DNA of 52,190 bases from an uncultured Syntrophobacterales bacterium. Lineage in GTDB: Bacteria; Desulfobacterota; Syntrophia; Syntrophales; UBA5619. The translations under genes were made by a program, and so were the position numbers. The notes under the pieces are model-generated. The model did not search any database. It was given only the letters and a program-made list of their open reading frames with translations, and was not told where the DNA came from. Positions within the stretch are counted from its first letter, which is position 1. Each line of letters opens with the position of its first letter. Location: contig CAIYSL010000121.1 of NCBI GenBank assembly GCA_903928915.1, forward strand, positions 1 through 52,190, given 5' to 3'. Of the stretch, positions 32,566 to 40,998 are shown in pieces.

Positions 32566-33213
32566 ATGACGGAACAGACCCCCCCGGAGCAGGTGTACCT
32601 TACCCCCACCCCGGTGAGGATATGGCACTGGCTGAACGCCTTGGGCATCGTCACCCTGTGCGTAACGGGCATCCAGATCCGATTCCCGGAATACGCGAAC
32701 ATCTTCGGGACATACAAGGCGGCAATCCGGCTGCACGACATCGCCGGGATCACTGTCTCGATTTCCTTTCTCCTCTGGATCTTCTACTATCTGGTGGTGG
32801 CAAGGAACATCGCAAAGGTCTACGTCCCGACATTAGCTGACATCAAGTCAGGGCTGTTCCAGCAGGCGTTCTTCTATTTCTTCAACTATTTTTTGGGGAA
32901 AGACAATCCCCATACGGCGACACCGGACAACAAATTCAACGCCATCCAGAAAGTTACGTATTTCATGACCATGTTCCTGTTGATACCACTGGTCGTCGTC
33001 AGCGGCCTGCTGCTGATGAACATTGCCCCCCTCAGGGCATGGATCATCGCGATCGGGGGCATCAAGTTTCTGGTGGACGCCCACTACCTGCTTGCCTGTT
33101 CGTTCTTCGCCTTTCTGTGCGTCCATGTGTACATGGCGACGCTGGGGCATACCCCCTTTGCCCATTTCCGCCAGATGTGGACCGGATGGGAGAAGATGGA
33201 ACACACCGGGTAA
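32566..33213 (+). CDS. cbcB: CbcB-like diheme cytochrome b
   Basis: 215 residues, four main hydrophobic helices, opening YLTPTPVRIWHWLNALGIV as in Ni/Fe-hydrogenase and formate-dehydrogenase b-type cytochromes. Candidate haem histidines are in RIWHWLN, AIRLHDIAG, LVDAHYLL and FLCVHVYMA. It would take electrons from quinol and pass them to the haem chain of the preceding cytochrome. GGAGCGC precedes the ATG, which starts one base after the cbcA stop. The 268-base gap after it shows no promoter I would defend. Confidence 0.85.
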   Translation: MTEQTPPEQVYLTPTPVRIWHWLNALGIVTLCVTGIQIRFPEYANIFGTYKAAIRLHDIAGITVSISFLLWIFYYLVVARNIAKVYVPTLADIKSGLFQQAFFYFFNYFLGKDNPHTATPDNKFNAIQKVTYFMTMFLLIPLVVVSGLLLMNIAPLRAWIIAIGGIKFLVDAHYLLACSFFAFLCVHVYMATLGHTPFAHFRQMWTGWEKMEHTG

Positions 33214-33481
33214 GTCCTGTGGCCCGGGGATCGAACCCGGCGCTTCGCTTCGTCACGTATCGCTTCGCGAGTGGTCCCGGCACTCCTCATCTCGCCGATA
33301 CCGGGCATGACGATATGCGTTGACTAATGGCGGTCGTTTTTCTATACTCCGCGCAAAACGGTGGATCGTCGAGGTGTTTGTTCTACGTATCTTCCTGGCA
33401 TTATGGGGGAAATGTGGAACAGAGCATATCGGGGGCTGCCGTAATCCGGGCGCGGCGCCCGGTTGTTTTCAGGAGGAAAAC

Positions 33482-34474
33482 ATGAAGCAGCGATGCGCTT
33501 TATTTATCTTGACCGTGGCGATCCTCACCTACTCCTTCGCCCAGGCGATCGACATTAAGGATGTCCCGTTCAAAATAGCCAATTTCGGCAGGGTGGTGTT
33601 CAGCCACAACGACCACTTCCGGGTGGAAGGGATCAAGAATAATTGTAAGACCTGCCACAACGCTATCTACAACCTCAGGAAGAAAGCCCGTTTCACGATG
33701 GCGGACATGGAAAAGGGGCTCTCCTGCGGCGCCTGCCACAACGGCAAGCGGGCCTTTGCGCTCAGAGAGTGCATCCGCTGCCACAAGGTAGGGGACGTCG
33801 CGATGCAGGTGAAGGAGACGGGACCGGTTGCCTTCAGCCACAAGAAGCACCTCACGGCAGACAACTGCGCCGTCTGTCATCCCAAGCTCTTCGATCTGGC
33901 TGCCAGGAAACCCGTGACCATGGCCCAGATGGAGAAGGGGCTCTCCTGCGGCGCCTGCCATAACGGAAAGTCGGCATTCAAGATCGATGAATGCGCCAAG
34001 TGCCACCCGGTCAAGGACGTGGCCTTCAACGTGAAGGAGACAGGGGTCGTCACATTCAGCCATGAGTTCCACGCGGGCTTGTCCAAGTGCGGCGACTGTC
34101 ACACAAAGCTTTACCTCCCCTCGGCGAAGAACAAGCGGGGGATCACCATGGCCCAGATGGAGAAGGGGCTCTCCTGCGGCGCCTGCCATAACGGAAATGC
34201 GGCAGCGAAGATCGACGAATGTGCCAAGTGTCATCCCGTCAAGGATGTGGAATTCAAACTGAAGGATTCGGGTGACGTAAAATTCAGCCATGAATTTCAC
34301 ACCGGCTTGTCCAAGTGCGGCGACTGCCACCCCAAGCTTTACCTCCCCTCGGCAAAGAACAAACGGGGAATCACGATGGCCGAGATGGAGGCGGCCAGAT
34401 CCTGCGGCGCCTGCCACAACGAGAAGGATGCCTTTACCGTAAAGGAAAACTGCGACCGCTGCCACAAAATGTGA
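33482..34474 (+). CDS. Dodecahaem periplasmic cytochrome of four c7-type triheme modules
   Basis: 330 residues: signal peptide (1-21, ending SFAQA) and twelve CXXCH sites in four modules of about 76 residues. Each module has FSHxxH, then CxxCH (haem I), an MxxMEKGLSCGACHNG block (haem II) and CAKCHPVKDV-like haem III. This is the layout of the polymeric cytochrome c7 proteins of Geobacter (GSU1996 type), elongated periplasmic electron wires. AGGAGGAAAAC precedes the ATG. It follows the CbcAB-like genes, from which it could accept electrons. Modules 2 and 3 share a 53-base identical stretch, a sign of recent duplication or gene conversion. Confidence 0.9.
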   Translation: MKQRCALFILTVAILTYSFAQAIDIKDVPFKIANFGRVVFSHNDHFRVEGIKNNCKTCHNAIYNLRKKARFTMADMEKGLSCGACHNGKRAFALRECIRCHKVGDVAMQVKETGPVAFSHKKHLTADNCAVCHPKLFDLAARKPVTMAQMEKGLSCGACHNGKSAFKIDECAKCHPVKDVAFNVKETGVVTFSHEFHAGLSKCGDCHTKLYLPSAKNKRGITMAQMEKGLSCGACHNGNAAAKIDECAKCHPVKDVEFKLKDSGDVKFSHEFHTGLSKCGDCHPKLYLPSAKNKRGITMAEMEAARSCGACHNEKDAFTVKENCDRCHKM

Positions 34475-34485
34475 CGCAGCGGCAT

Positions 34486-34513
34486 TTGACAAACGGGATT
34501 CTATTGTTAGGTT
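34486..34513 (+). promoter_or_regulatory. Sigma-70-like promoter for the HesB-like selenoprotein
   Basis: A consensus TTGACA (34486-34491) is followed after 16 bases by TAGGTT (34508-34513), a modest -10. It lies 39 bases before the ATG at 34552, so the gene can be expressed independently of the cytochromes. Confidence 0.45.
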
Positions 34514-34551
34514 AGAAAGACGGGCGGAAAATTCAGCACAAGGAGATTACT

Positions 34552-34866
34552 ATGTTTTCTGTATCAGAAAAAGCAAGCGAGATGATTAAAGAATTTCTCA
34601 AGAACCGGACGGAGGCCCCTTCGATCAGGGTGGTCATGCAGGAAGGCGGCTGATCCGGGCCCTCACTGGGCATGGCTCTGGATGAGTCAAAAAATGACGA
34701 TGAAGTATTCGAAGACCGCGGAATCACCTACCTGATCGAGAAAGCGCTTTTCGAGAAAGTCAAGCCGATCGAGGTCGATTTCGTCACCACCCCGCGGGGG
34801 TCGGGATTTAAACTGACCTCCAGCCTGTCTCAGGAGAGCGCCTGCGGCTCTTCCTGTAGCTGCTGA
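34552..34866 (+). CDS. HesB/IscA-like selenoprotein (in-frame TGA = Sec34)
   Basis: The frame from ATG 34552 (AAGGAG seven bases upstream) meets TGA at 34651-34653 and continues without interruption to TGA at 34864-34866. Around the internal TGA the protein reads VVMQEGG-U-SGPSLGMALDE, matching the GGCSG motif of IscA/HesB proteins with selenocysteine for the first Cys. The rest, ending SACGSSCSC, supplies the C-terminal cysteines. Total 104 residues with Sec. HesB-like selenoproteins are known in Desulfobacterota. Automatic calling would leave only a truncated 64-residue fragment from 34672. Likely role: Fe-S cluster or thiol/selenol chemistry. Confidence 0.85.
34654..34682 (+). promoter_or_regulatory. 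Candidate bacterial SECIS hairpin
   Basis: Directly after the in-frame TGA, TCCGGGCCC (34654-34662) can pair with GGCTCTGGA (34674-34682): eight of nine positions pair, two of them G-U, with one C-C mismatch, around an 11-base loop TCACTGGGCAT containing Gs. Placement within the coding region just 3' of UGA is where bacterial SECIS elements act with SelB. Confidence 0.6.
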
Positions 34867-34874
34867 CCGGAGAT

Positions 34875-34907
34875 GCCCCGGAGGCCGCCGGCCTCCGGGG
34901 CGTTTTT
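34875..34907 (+). terminator. Rho-independent terminator of the selenoprotein gene
   Basis: GCCCCGGAGGC and its reverse complement GCCTCCGGGGC frame a four-to-six-base centre (34875-34901) and are followed by GTTTTT. Textbook GC stem plus T-run, nine bases after the stop codon. Confidence 0.85.
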
Positions 34908-34917
34908 GCACCGCCCC

Positions 34918-35904
34918 ATGGATGACGTATCCCGCACCGATCGTGACCGGGCCGACGCGCTGCTCCGTTTGGGGCGTTTTCCCGAGGCGATCGAGCTGTT
35001 AAGAAACCTGGTGGAAACATTCCCGGAAGAGGAATCCCACCTGCTGGCGCTCGCCTGGGCGCTTCATGACAGCGGAGACCGCCGCGAGGCCGCATCCTGT
35101 TTCGAACTCCTCTTCCAACGGGAACTTTCCCGAAACCTGGGGGGCGGGTTTGCCTACGATGAACTCGTCCGCATCCACCGGGAAGGGAACAATCCGGAGG
35201 GACTGCTGTCGGTCTGCGAACGGGCGGCCGCCGTTCAGCCGGAGGACCCGGGTCTTCTCAAGACCCTCGGCGATGCATACCTGACGGCGGGCCGCCCCAC
35301 CGACGCCCTGCGGGTGTTCGAACGGCTGACCGCACGCGAGCCCGATGCCCCGGAGAACTGGTGCAGCCTCGGCAGCGCCCGGCTCGCAGCGGGCGCCCCC
35401 GGGGAAGCGGAAGCGGCGTACGCCAAAGCCGCCGAACTGACCCCCGCCGATGCCGCGGCATTCTTCAGCCGTCTGGCCGCTGCATTTCTCCGCGCGGGCC
35501 ATCCGGAGCGCAGCCAGGCAGCCGGCGAACGCTGTACGGCACTCGCCCCCGATGAGCCGCTGTACCTGATGAACCTGGGAACCACGCTCCTTCACAGGGG
35601 CGACGCAGACGCCGCCGCCGGCGCATACGCCCGGGCGGCATCCCTCAACCCGGCGTCGGCCGGGGCCATATGGTACCGCCTGGGTACCCTCCTCGCAACG
35701 GAAGGGCTCCACGCCCGGGCAGCGGAGGCGTTCACGAACGCCGCCGCAACCGAACCGGGAAACTCCCGCTATCTTCTGGCCCTGGCCGCTTCTTACGCCG
35801 CGCGGGGCGAAACCGACCTCGCAGTCGCGACGCTCCGCCGGGTGGACAGTCCGGGCGGGGATACGGCCACCGATCACCTTCCCCGGCGGCCCACACCGGG
35901 GTAA
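34918..35904 (+). CDS. TPR-repeat protein
   Basis: 328 residues, almost entirely tetratricopeptide repeats of 34 residues (for example ADALLRLGRFPEAIELLRNL; GDAYLTAGRPTDALRVFERL; LGTTLLHRGDADAAAGAYAR), about eight in all. No signal peptide, so cytoplasmic, and no enzymatic domain. TPR solenoids bind partner proteins. ATG 34918 is chosen because the in-frame ATG at 34873 lies in the terminator stem of the gene before. It is convergent with the receiver gene 18 bases on. Partner unknown. Confidence 0.8.
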   Translation: MDDVSRTDRDRADALLRLGRFPEAIELLRNLVETFPEEESHLLALAWALHDSGDRREAASCFELLFQRELSRNLGGGFAYDELVRIHREGNNPEGLLSVCERAAAVQPEDPGLLKTLGDAYLTAGRPTDALRVFERLTAREPDAPENWCSLGSARLAAGAPGEAEAAYAKAAELTPADAAAFFSRLAAAFLRAGHPERSQAAGERCTALAPDEPLYLMNLGTTLLHRGDADAAAGAYARAASLNPASAGAIWYRLGTLLATEGLHARAAEAFTNAAATEPGNSRYLLALAASYAARGETDLAVATLRRVDSPGGDTATDHLPRRPTPG

Positions 35905-35921
35905 GCCCCCCAGGGCGCCCC

Positions 35922-36437
35922 TCAGGCCCTCCCCATCTTCTGCAGCGTCTCGTTCAACACATGGTAGAAGGCCCTGTTTTCGGCGTTCCCCTGCTTGATG
36001 ATCTTTCCCACCTCAGCGATGCTGGCCGGATTGACGACGATATTGACGCTTCGGTTGAAGGCCGCCATGTGATCCATCGTCCGGAACCGCGAGCTCACCA
36101 GGGCCACGAAGAACCGCCGCCGCGTGGTCATCGGCAGCTCCGCCAGGTAATGGAGGACGCTGTTCGCCTGCGGATCGGCCGTGTCGAACAGCTCATCGAG
36201 AACGACGACGTCGAAGATGTGAAACCGCATCGCCTTGAGGGCGTCTTTGGCGGTCGCCGACACCGTGACCCGATACCCGAGTTCATCGAGGCCGCTGAGG
36301 ATCTTCTCCCGGACTGCGGGATCGGATTCGCAGACCAGCGCCGTCTCCCCGCCTGCCTCAATAAAATCGAACGGCTTGTCCGCAGCGTCGTACCCGTCAG
36401 ACGCGACATCAGTCGCAAGAGTCTTCTCCTCTTCCAT
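35922..36437 (-). CDS. Receiver-domain protein downstream of pilT genes
   Basis: 171 residues. An acidic N-terminal extension (1-30) is followed by a CheY-like domain: ALVCESDPAVREKILSGLDE, phosphoacceptor Asp in VVVLDELFD and a VALVSSRFRT strand. The switch lysine position falls in NIVVNPAS, so it is atypical. There is no output domain. GGGGAGGGGG lies upstream of the ATG. It is the last gene of a minus-strand set with two PilT ATPases, so a role in pilus retraction control is reasonable but unproven. Confidence 0.72.
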   Translation of the reverse strand: MEEEKTLATDVASDGYDAADKPFDFIEAGGETALVCESDPAVREKILSGLDELGYRVTVSATAKDALKAMRFHIFDVVVLDELFDTADPQANSVLHYLAELPMTTRRRFFVALVSSRFRTMDHMAAFNRSVNIVVNPASIAEVGKIIKQGNAENRAFYHVLNETLQKMGRA

Positions 36438-36503
36438 GGCCTGCCCCCTCCCCTCAAGACCTCAGCCCGAAACCCGGCTCGGTCGGCATCCGCTCCGGAG
36501 CCG

Positions 36504-37679
36504 CTAGAACCTGCGCGCCGGTTTTCCGTAATCCTTGTCCACCTCGAGTTTGCCGAGATCGGTCGTCGCCTGCCCCAGAGAACTCTTGATGGTATCTATG
36601 CCGCGCCCCACGATCCCCTTGTTGGAGGCGTACGCCTTGCCCGTCTCTTCGCTGATCAGCCCCTGCCGGAACAGATCGACGATGTAGTCGTCGAAGGTGA
36701 TCATCCCGAATGCCTTGCCCGCCTGGATGATTTCGTAGAACGTCTTCCCCTCGGATTCGCCATTGAGGATCGTATCCTTGACCCGCAAGTTCGCCCCCAT
36801 CACCTCGAACGCCGCCACCCGGCCGCCCCCTTCCTTGGGAAGAAGCCGTTGGCAGACGATCCACCTGACCGTATCGGCCAGCCGGATCCGGATCTGCGTC
36901 TCCTCCTCGGTGGAAAACATGCCCAGGATGCGGTTGACCGTCTGGCCGGCGTCCACCGTATGGAGCGTGCTCAGGACCAGATGGCCCGTCTCCGCGGCGG
37001 ACAGACCGATCTCCACTGTTTCGCGGTCCCGCATTTCGCCGACGAGGATCACCTTCGGCGCCTGCCGGAGCGCCGCCCGCAGCCCGCTAGCGAAGGTATC
37101 GAAGTCGCTCCCCATCTCCCGCTGGTTGAAGGTGGCCTTCTTGTGGGGATGGGCGAATTCCACGGGGTCCTCGAGGGTCACCACGTGGACCGACTTGTGG
37201 TCGTTGATCTCGTTGAGAAGCGCCGCCAGCGACGTGGATTTTCCGCTCCCCGTGGCGCCAGTGACGAGGATGATCCCGTTCTTCTCCTCGGCCATCTTCT
37301 TGAAGGCTTCGGGGAGGTTCAAGTCGGTCAGGGTCGGTATCCGGGTCTCCAGCTTTCTCAGGACCACGGAGGTGTTCCCGCGCTGGGAGAAGATATTCAC
37401 CCGGAAGCGGGCCTTGCCCGGCAGCTCGTAGGATGAATCACACGACCCCTGGGAAACGAGCATCTCCGTCAGCCGCCGGTCCTGGTTGATCAGGTTGAGC
37501 GCGAAGATCTCCGCCTGAAACGGCGTCAGCTCCGGAAACGGCGGGTCCAGTTCCACACCGGTCAGCTCTCCCGAGGTCTCCACCTGGAAGGGCTTCCCCA
37601 CCGTGATGTTCAGGTCCGAAACGTTCTTGTGGGAATCGAGCATCCTGCCCAGGATATAATCGATCTCCGGCTTTCTCAT
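36504..37679 (-). CDS. PilT-family retraction ATPase (second copy)
   Basis: 391 residues. N-terminal PAS-like domain (ILGRMLDSHKNVSDLNITVG), Walker A VTGATGSGKST near residue 140, Asp box VTLEDPVEFAH, Walker B VILVGEMRDRET, and His box HLVLSTLHTVDAGQTVNRI. The AIRNLIRE motif of canonical PilT is replaced by LRVKDTILNGE, so it is a divergent member (PilT2/PilU-like). AGGAGGAGG precedes the ATG. Gene order is pilT, this gene, receiver protein. Such paralogs modify or assist PilT-driven depolymerisation of type IV pili. Confidence 0.88.
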   Translation of the reverse strand: MRKPEIDYILGRMLDSHKNVSDLNITVGKPFQVETSGELTGVELDPPFPELTPFQAEIFALNLINQDRRLTEMLVSQGSCDSSYELPGKARFRVNIFSQRGNTSVVLRKLETRIPTLTDLNLPEAFKKMAEEKNGIILVTGATGSGKSTSLAALLNEINDHKSVHVVTLEDPVEFAHPHKKATFNQREMGSDFDTFASGLRAALRQAPKVILVGEMRDRETVEIGLSAAETGHLVLSTLHTVDAGQTVNRILGMFSTEEETQIRIRLADTVRWIVCQRLLPKEGGGRVAAFEVMGANLRVKDTILNGESEGKTFYEIIQAGKAFGMITFDDYIVDLFRQGLISEETGKAYASNKGIVGRGIDTIKSSLGQATTDLGKLEVDKDYGKPARRF

Positions 37680-37747
37680 CGCCCTCCTCCTGCGTTAGGT
37701 CCTATCGTTTCTGCGGCCCCGCCGTCTCCCGTCGCCGGCATCCGGCG

Positions 37748-38830
37748 TCAGGCCTCGGTGAAGTCGGTCGGCGGGTTCTTCAGGAACTGCCGGAACCGCT
37801 GCTTGTCGTTGGCCTTCATGTAGGCCTCGTCCACGCCGATCCAGCCCTTGTTGAGGAGGTCCTGAATCGCGTCGTCCAGCAGCTGCATGCCGTACTTCTT
37901 CCCCGTCTGGATCATCGAGGGGATCTGGAAGGTCTTCGATTCGCGGATCAGGTTGCGCACGGCCGAGTTGGCGATCAGGATCTCGAGCGCGGCGCAGCGC
38001 CCCTTCTTATCGATCCGCCGGAACAGGACCTGGGCGATGATCGCGCGCAGCCCGTCGGCCAGGGTGGAGCGGATCTGCATCTGTTCGCTGGCGGGGAAGA
38101 CCTCGATGATCCGGTCGACCGTCTTGGCGGCGTTGGTCGTGTGGAGGGTGCCGAACACGAGATGTCCCGTGGAGGCCGCCTCGACGGCGAGGGATATGGT
38201 CTCCAGGTCGCGGAGCTCGCCCACGAGGATGATGTCCGGGTCCTCGCGGAGCGCCCCCCGCAGCGCCGCCGTGAAGGACTTGGTGTGCCGCCCCACTTCG
38301 CGGTGGTTGACGATGCAGCTCTGGCTGGTGTGGACGAATTCGACCGGGTCTTCGATCGTGATGATATGGTCCTTGCGGGTACGGTTCGCCTCGTCGATGA
38401 TCGCCGCGAGCGTCGTCGACTTGCCACTCCCCGTCGGCCCCGTGACCAGGACCAGGCCGCGGGGGAGCGAGGCCAGCTTGGGGATGACCGGGGGCAGCCC
38501 CAGTTCGGCGCACGTGACGATCTTGCTCGGGATCTCCCGAAAGACGGCCGCGCAGCCGAACTGCTGCTGGAAGAAGTTGGCGCGGTACCGGGCAAGTCCG
38601 GGAATTTCATAGGCGAAGTCGATGTCCCCCGTCTCCTCGAACTGCTTGATCTTGTGTTCGGGAGCGATCTCGTACAGCATCGACTTGAGGCCGTCGTTGC
38701 TCAGGACGTCGAATTTGATCCGCTCCATCTCTCCCCGGATCCGGATGACGGGCTGCTGGCCGGAAACGAGATGGAGGTCCGACGCCCCCTGGTCGTGCAT
38801 CAACTGGAAAAAGGCATCAATCTTTGCCAT
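37748..38830 (-). CDS. pilT: Type IV pilus retraction ATPase PilT
   Basis: 360 residues, the normal PilT length. DLHLVSGQQPVIRIRGEM at the start, Walker A VTGPTGSGKST near residue 133, Asp box ITIEDPVEFVHTSQ, Walker B IILVGELRDLET, His box HLVFGTLHTTNAAKTVDRI, and the PilT-diagnostic AVRNLIRE. It powers pilus depolymerisation on the cytoplasmic side of the pilus base. GAGGAGG precedes the ATG, and a good sigma-70 promoter lies about 140 bases upstream. No pilB, pilC or pilin gene is in the window. Confidence 0.93.
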   Translation of the reverse strand: MAKIDAFFQLMHDQGASDLHLVSGQQPVIRIRGEMERIKFDVLSNDGLKSMLYEIAPEHKIKQFEETGDIDFAYEIPGLARYRANFFQQQFGCAAVFREIPSKIVTCAELGLPPVIPKLASLPRGLVLVTGPTGSGKSTTLAAIIDEANRTRKDHIITIEDPVEFVHTSQSCIVNHREVGRHTKSFTAALRGALREDPDIILVGELRDLETISLAVEAASTGHLVFGTLHTTNAAKTVDRIIEVFPASEQMQIRSTLADGLRAIIAQVLFRRIDKKGRCAALEILIANSAVRNLIRESKTFQIPSMIQTGKKYGMQLLDDAIQDLLNKGWIGVDEAYMKANDKQRFRQFLKNPPTDFTEA

Positions 38831-38969
38831 GGACGGCCTCCTCGATCGTGCATCTCAGCGATGGTTCATGAAGGGCACTGCGATCCTCCCGAGTTCGGGG
38901 TTATCCAGCTCTTCGGACGCGCCGCCTGCCGCGGGGGATGCCCGGACACTGCGGCGAAACGGCGGCAGA

Positions 38970-38999
38970 AGTATAGGAACGGAGTAGCCGTTTTGTCAA
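38970..38999 (-). promoter_or_regulatory. Sigma-70 promoter for pilT
   Basis: On the minus strand TTGACA (38999-38994) and TATACT (38975-38970) are separated by 18 bases. Start of transcription would be near 38963, leaving a leader of about 130 bases to the pilT ATG. The remainder of the 331-base gap 38831-39161 shows no gene. Confidence 0.65.
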
Positions 39000-39161
39000 G
39001 AAAAAGGGCTGCCCCCTTGACCGGGGTTCCCCGGGGTGTTACAGAATGGCCAGCCGGCCGGGTCGGAGCGATGCCGCCGGTTTCCTGAAACGGCGCGGTA
39101 CGGCAATGAACGACTCCCCCGCAGTGCTTACGGGCGGGATTTCCGTCGAGGAGGATCTGCG

Positions 39162-39506
39162 ATGACGACCAAGAGATGCGTTCGGGTGGATGACGAGCAG
39201 GGGCTCAAGGACACGCTGGCGGTGCATGAACGGGTGGTCGCCCTATTCCATGCCTCCTGGTGTCCCTTTTGTGTCGCGTTCCTGCCCGTTTTCCAGAAGT
39301 GCGCCGCAGGCGAGGGGTTGGAGTTCCTGATCGTCCAGGACGATACGGAAACCCTGGGGGACCGCTACGCAGTGGAGGTCGTTCCGACCGTGCTGTACTT
39401 CCAGAAAGGCATGGTCGCGGGGCGGCTGGACGGCGCCCTGGGGGTGGGGCTGCAGGAGAAGCAGTTGACCGCGTTCATTCAGACCTGCGCAGCCTCGACC
39501 TGCTGA
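39162..39506 (+). CDS. Thioredoxin-like protein
   Basis: 114 residues with the thioredoxin fold: FHASWCPFCVAFLPVFQKC carries the redox CPFC site, and VEVVPTVLYFQKG supplies the cis-proline. The active site is CPFC rather than CGPC, and the C-terminus has an extra Cys (AASTC), so the redox partner is probably specialised. GAGGAGGATC precedes the ATG. No signal peptide, so cytoplasmic. It lies upstream of xseA with a 106-base gap. Confidence 0.85.
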   Translation: MTTKRCVRVDDEQGLKDTLAVHERVVALFHASWCPFCVAFLPVFQKCAAGEGLEFLIVQDDTETLGDRYAVEVVPTVLYFQKGMVAGRLDGALGVGLQEKQLTAFIQTCAASTC

Positions 39507-39612
39507 TCCACCGCTGTTCCCGTGCGGGGCCCTGCCATGGCGGTCCGCAAACCGTGCCCCACCTGTAAAAAACCGACTTGTAACGGCAGGAGATATCTGA
39601 TACGTCCCGGCT

Positions 39613-40998
39613 ATGGCCGGGCAAGAGATACGAGAAATCTTGAGCGTGTCGGCGCTCAACGAGCGGATCAAGGCGCTTCTCGAAGGGGGTTTTGCCCTCG
39701 TCTGGGTGGAGGGCGAGGTTTCGAACCTCCGCCGGCCGGCATCGGGCCACCTGTACTTCATCCTCAAGGATGCCAAAAGCCAGATCCGGGCGGTCGTATT
39801 CCGGAACCCCTTCGCCCAGCGGGGGTGGGGCCGGCCTGCCGGTTTCGCGCTCGAAGAGGGGATGAGCGTCGTCTGCCGGGCCCGTCTAACCGTCTATCCT
39901 CCCCGCGGCGATTACCAGCTTATCATCGACGCGGTGGAGCCCAAGGGGCTCGGGGCGCTCCAGAAGGCCTTCGAGCAGCTCAAGGCCCGCCTCGCAGCGG
40001 AAGGGCTGTTCGAGCCGGATCGCAAGAGGCCCCTGCCCTACCTGCCGTCGGCCATCGGCGTCGTCACGTCGCCGACCGGGGCGGTGATCCGGGACATCCT
40101 GACCGTCACGGGCCGCCGCTTCCCTTCGGTCAACATCCTGATCGCCCCTGTCCGAGTCCAGGGAACGGAGGCGCCGGCGGAGATCATCCGGGCCATCGGC
40201 GATCTCCAGGTCGCCGGCGGCGTCGACGTGATCATCCTCGCCCGGGGGGGCGGCTCGCTCGAAGATCTCGCCCCCTTCAACGACGAGGGAGTGGCCCGCG
40301 CGATTGCCCGCTCGTCCATTCCCGTAATATCGGCGGTCGGACACGAGACCGACTTCACCATCGCCGATTTTACCGCCGATCTGCGGGCCGCGACCCCTTC
40401 GGCGGCGGCCGAGCTGGCGGTTCCGCTCCGCGCGGAGCTGGCGGAGACAGTCGAGACGCTTCGCCTTCGCCTGTTCCAGCGGCGGCGTCTCGCAGCGGAA
40501 CGGCTCCGGCTGCGGGTGACGGAACTCGCGGGGCGGCTCCGGGATCCGAAACGGCGCCTCGCCGATATCCGGATTGCCCTGGACGACGCCATGGAGCGGA
40601 TACGCCTTGCGCTCCACCACCTGCGGCAGGTCCGCCGGCAGGAGTGGATCACCCTCGCCGTCCGCCTGGAGCACCGCGATCCCCGGACGCGGATCGCCGA
40701 GGAATGCCGGCTCGCCGACAGCCTCGGGCTGAAACTCCGGACGGCCTGGGAACGGGAAGAAGGGCTGCGGAGGAACCGGCTGCGCTCGGCAGCGGCCCTG
40801 CTCGACTCGCTGAGTCCGCTGGCAGTCCTCAACCGGGGCTACGGCATCACCCGGCGGCTGCCCGACGGCCTCATCCTGAGACGGGCGGCAAGCGTGCGTG
40901 TGGGAGACCGGATCGCCGTCCGGCTCGCCGCGGGAACCCTGCATGCCGACATCACGGACACATTCGAGGGAGAGCCCAATGGCCAAGGAGAAGTTTGA
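39613..40998 (+). CDS. xseA: Exodeoxyribonuclease VII large subunit
   Basis: 461 residues. N-terminal OB fold (VWVEGEVSNLRRPASGHLYF), then the family motifs PYLPSAIGVVTSPTGAVIRD, VDVIILARGGGSLEDL and VISAVGHETDFTIADF, a long coiled-coil region and a C-terminal LNRGYGITR segment. With XseB it degrades single-stranded DNA to short oligonucleotides. Its end overlaps the xseB start by 20 bases. Confidence 0.95.
   Translation: MAGQEIREILSVSALNERIKALLEGGFALVWVEGEVSNLRRPASGHLYFILKDAKSQIRAVVFRNPFAQRGWGRPAGFALEEGMSVVCRARLTVYPPRGDYQLIIDAVEPKGLGALQKAFEQLKARLAAEGLFEPDRKRPLPYLPSAIGVVTSPTGAVIRDILTVTGRRFPSVNILIAPVRVQGTEAPAEIIRAIGDLQVAGGVDVIILARGGGSLEDLAPFNDEGVARAIARSSIPVISAVGHETDFTIADFTADLRAATPSAAAELAVPLRAELAETVETLRLRLFQRRRLAAERLRLRVTELAGRLRDPKRRLADIRIALDDAMERIRLALHHLRQVRRQEWITLAVRLEHRDPRTRIAEECRLADSLGLKLRTAWEREEGLRRNRLRSAAALLDSLSPLAVLNRGYGITRRLPDGLILRRAASVRVGDRIAVRLAAGTLHADITDTFEGEPNGQGEV

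Noticed and set aside
32837-32860. Possible frameshift in the CbcB-like gene near TTAGCTGACATCAAG
   Set aside because: The frame reads through (PTLADIKSG) with no stop; the apparent stop is in another frame.
33224-33240. tRNA T-arm-like sequence on the minus strand (CCGGG-TTCGATC-CCCGG)
   Set aside because: No matching acceptor strand, D-arm or anticodon stem occurs at the required distance; most likely chance or a repeat element.
34672-34866. 64-residue gene starting MALDESKND
   Set aside because: It is the 3' part of the selenoprotein; there is no ribosome site before 34672, and the motif continues upstream through the TGA.
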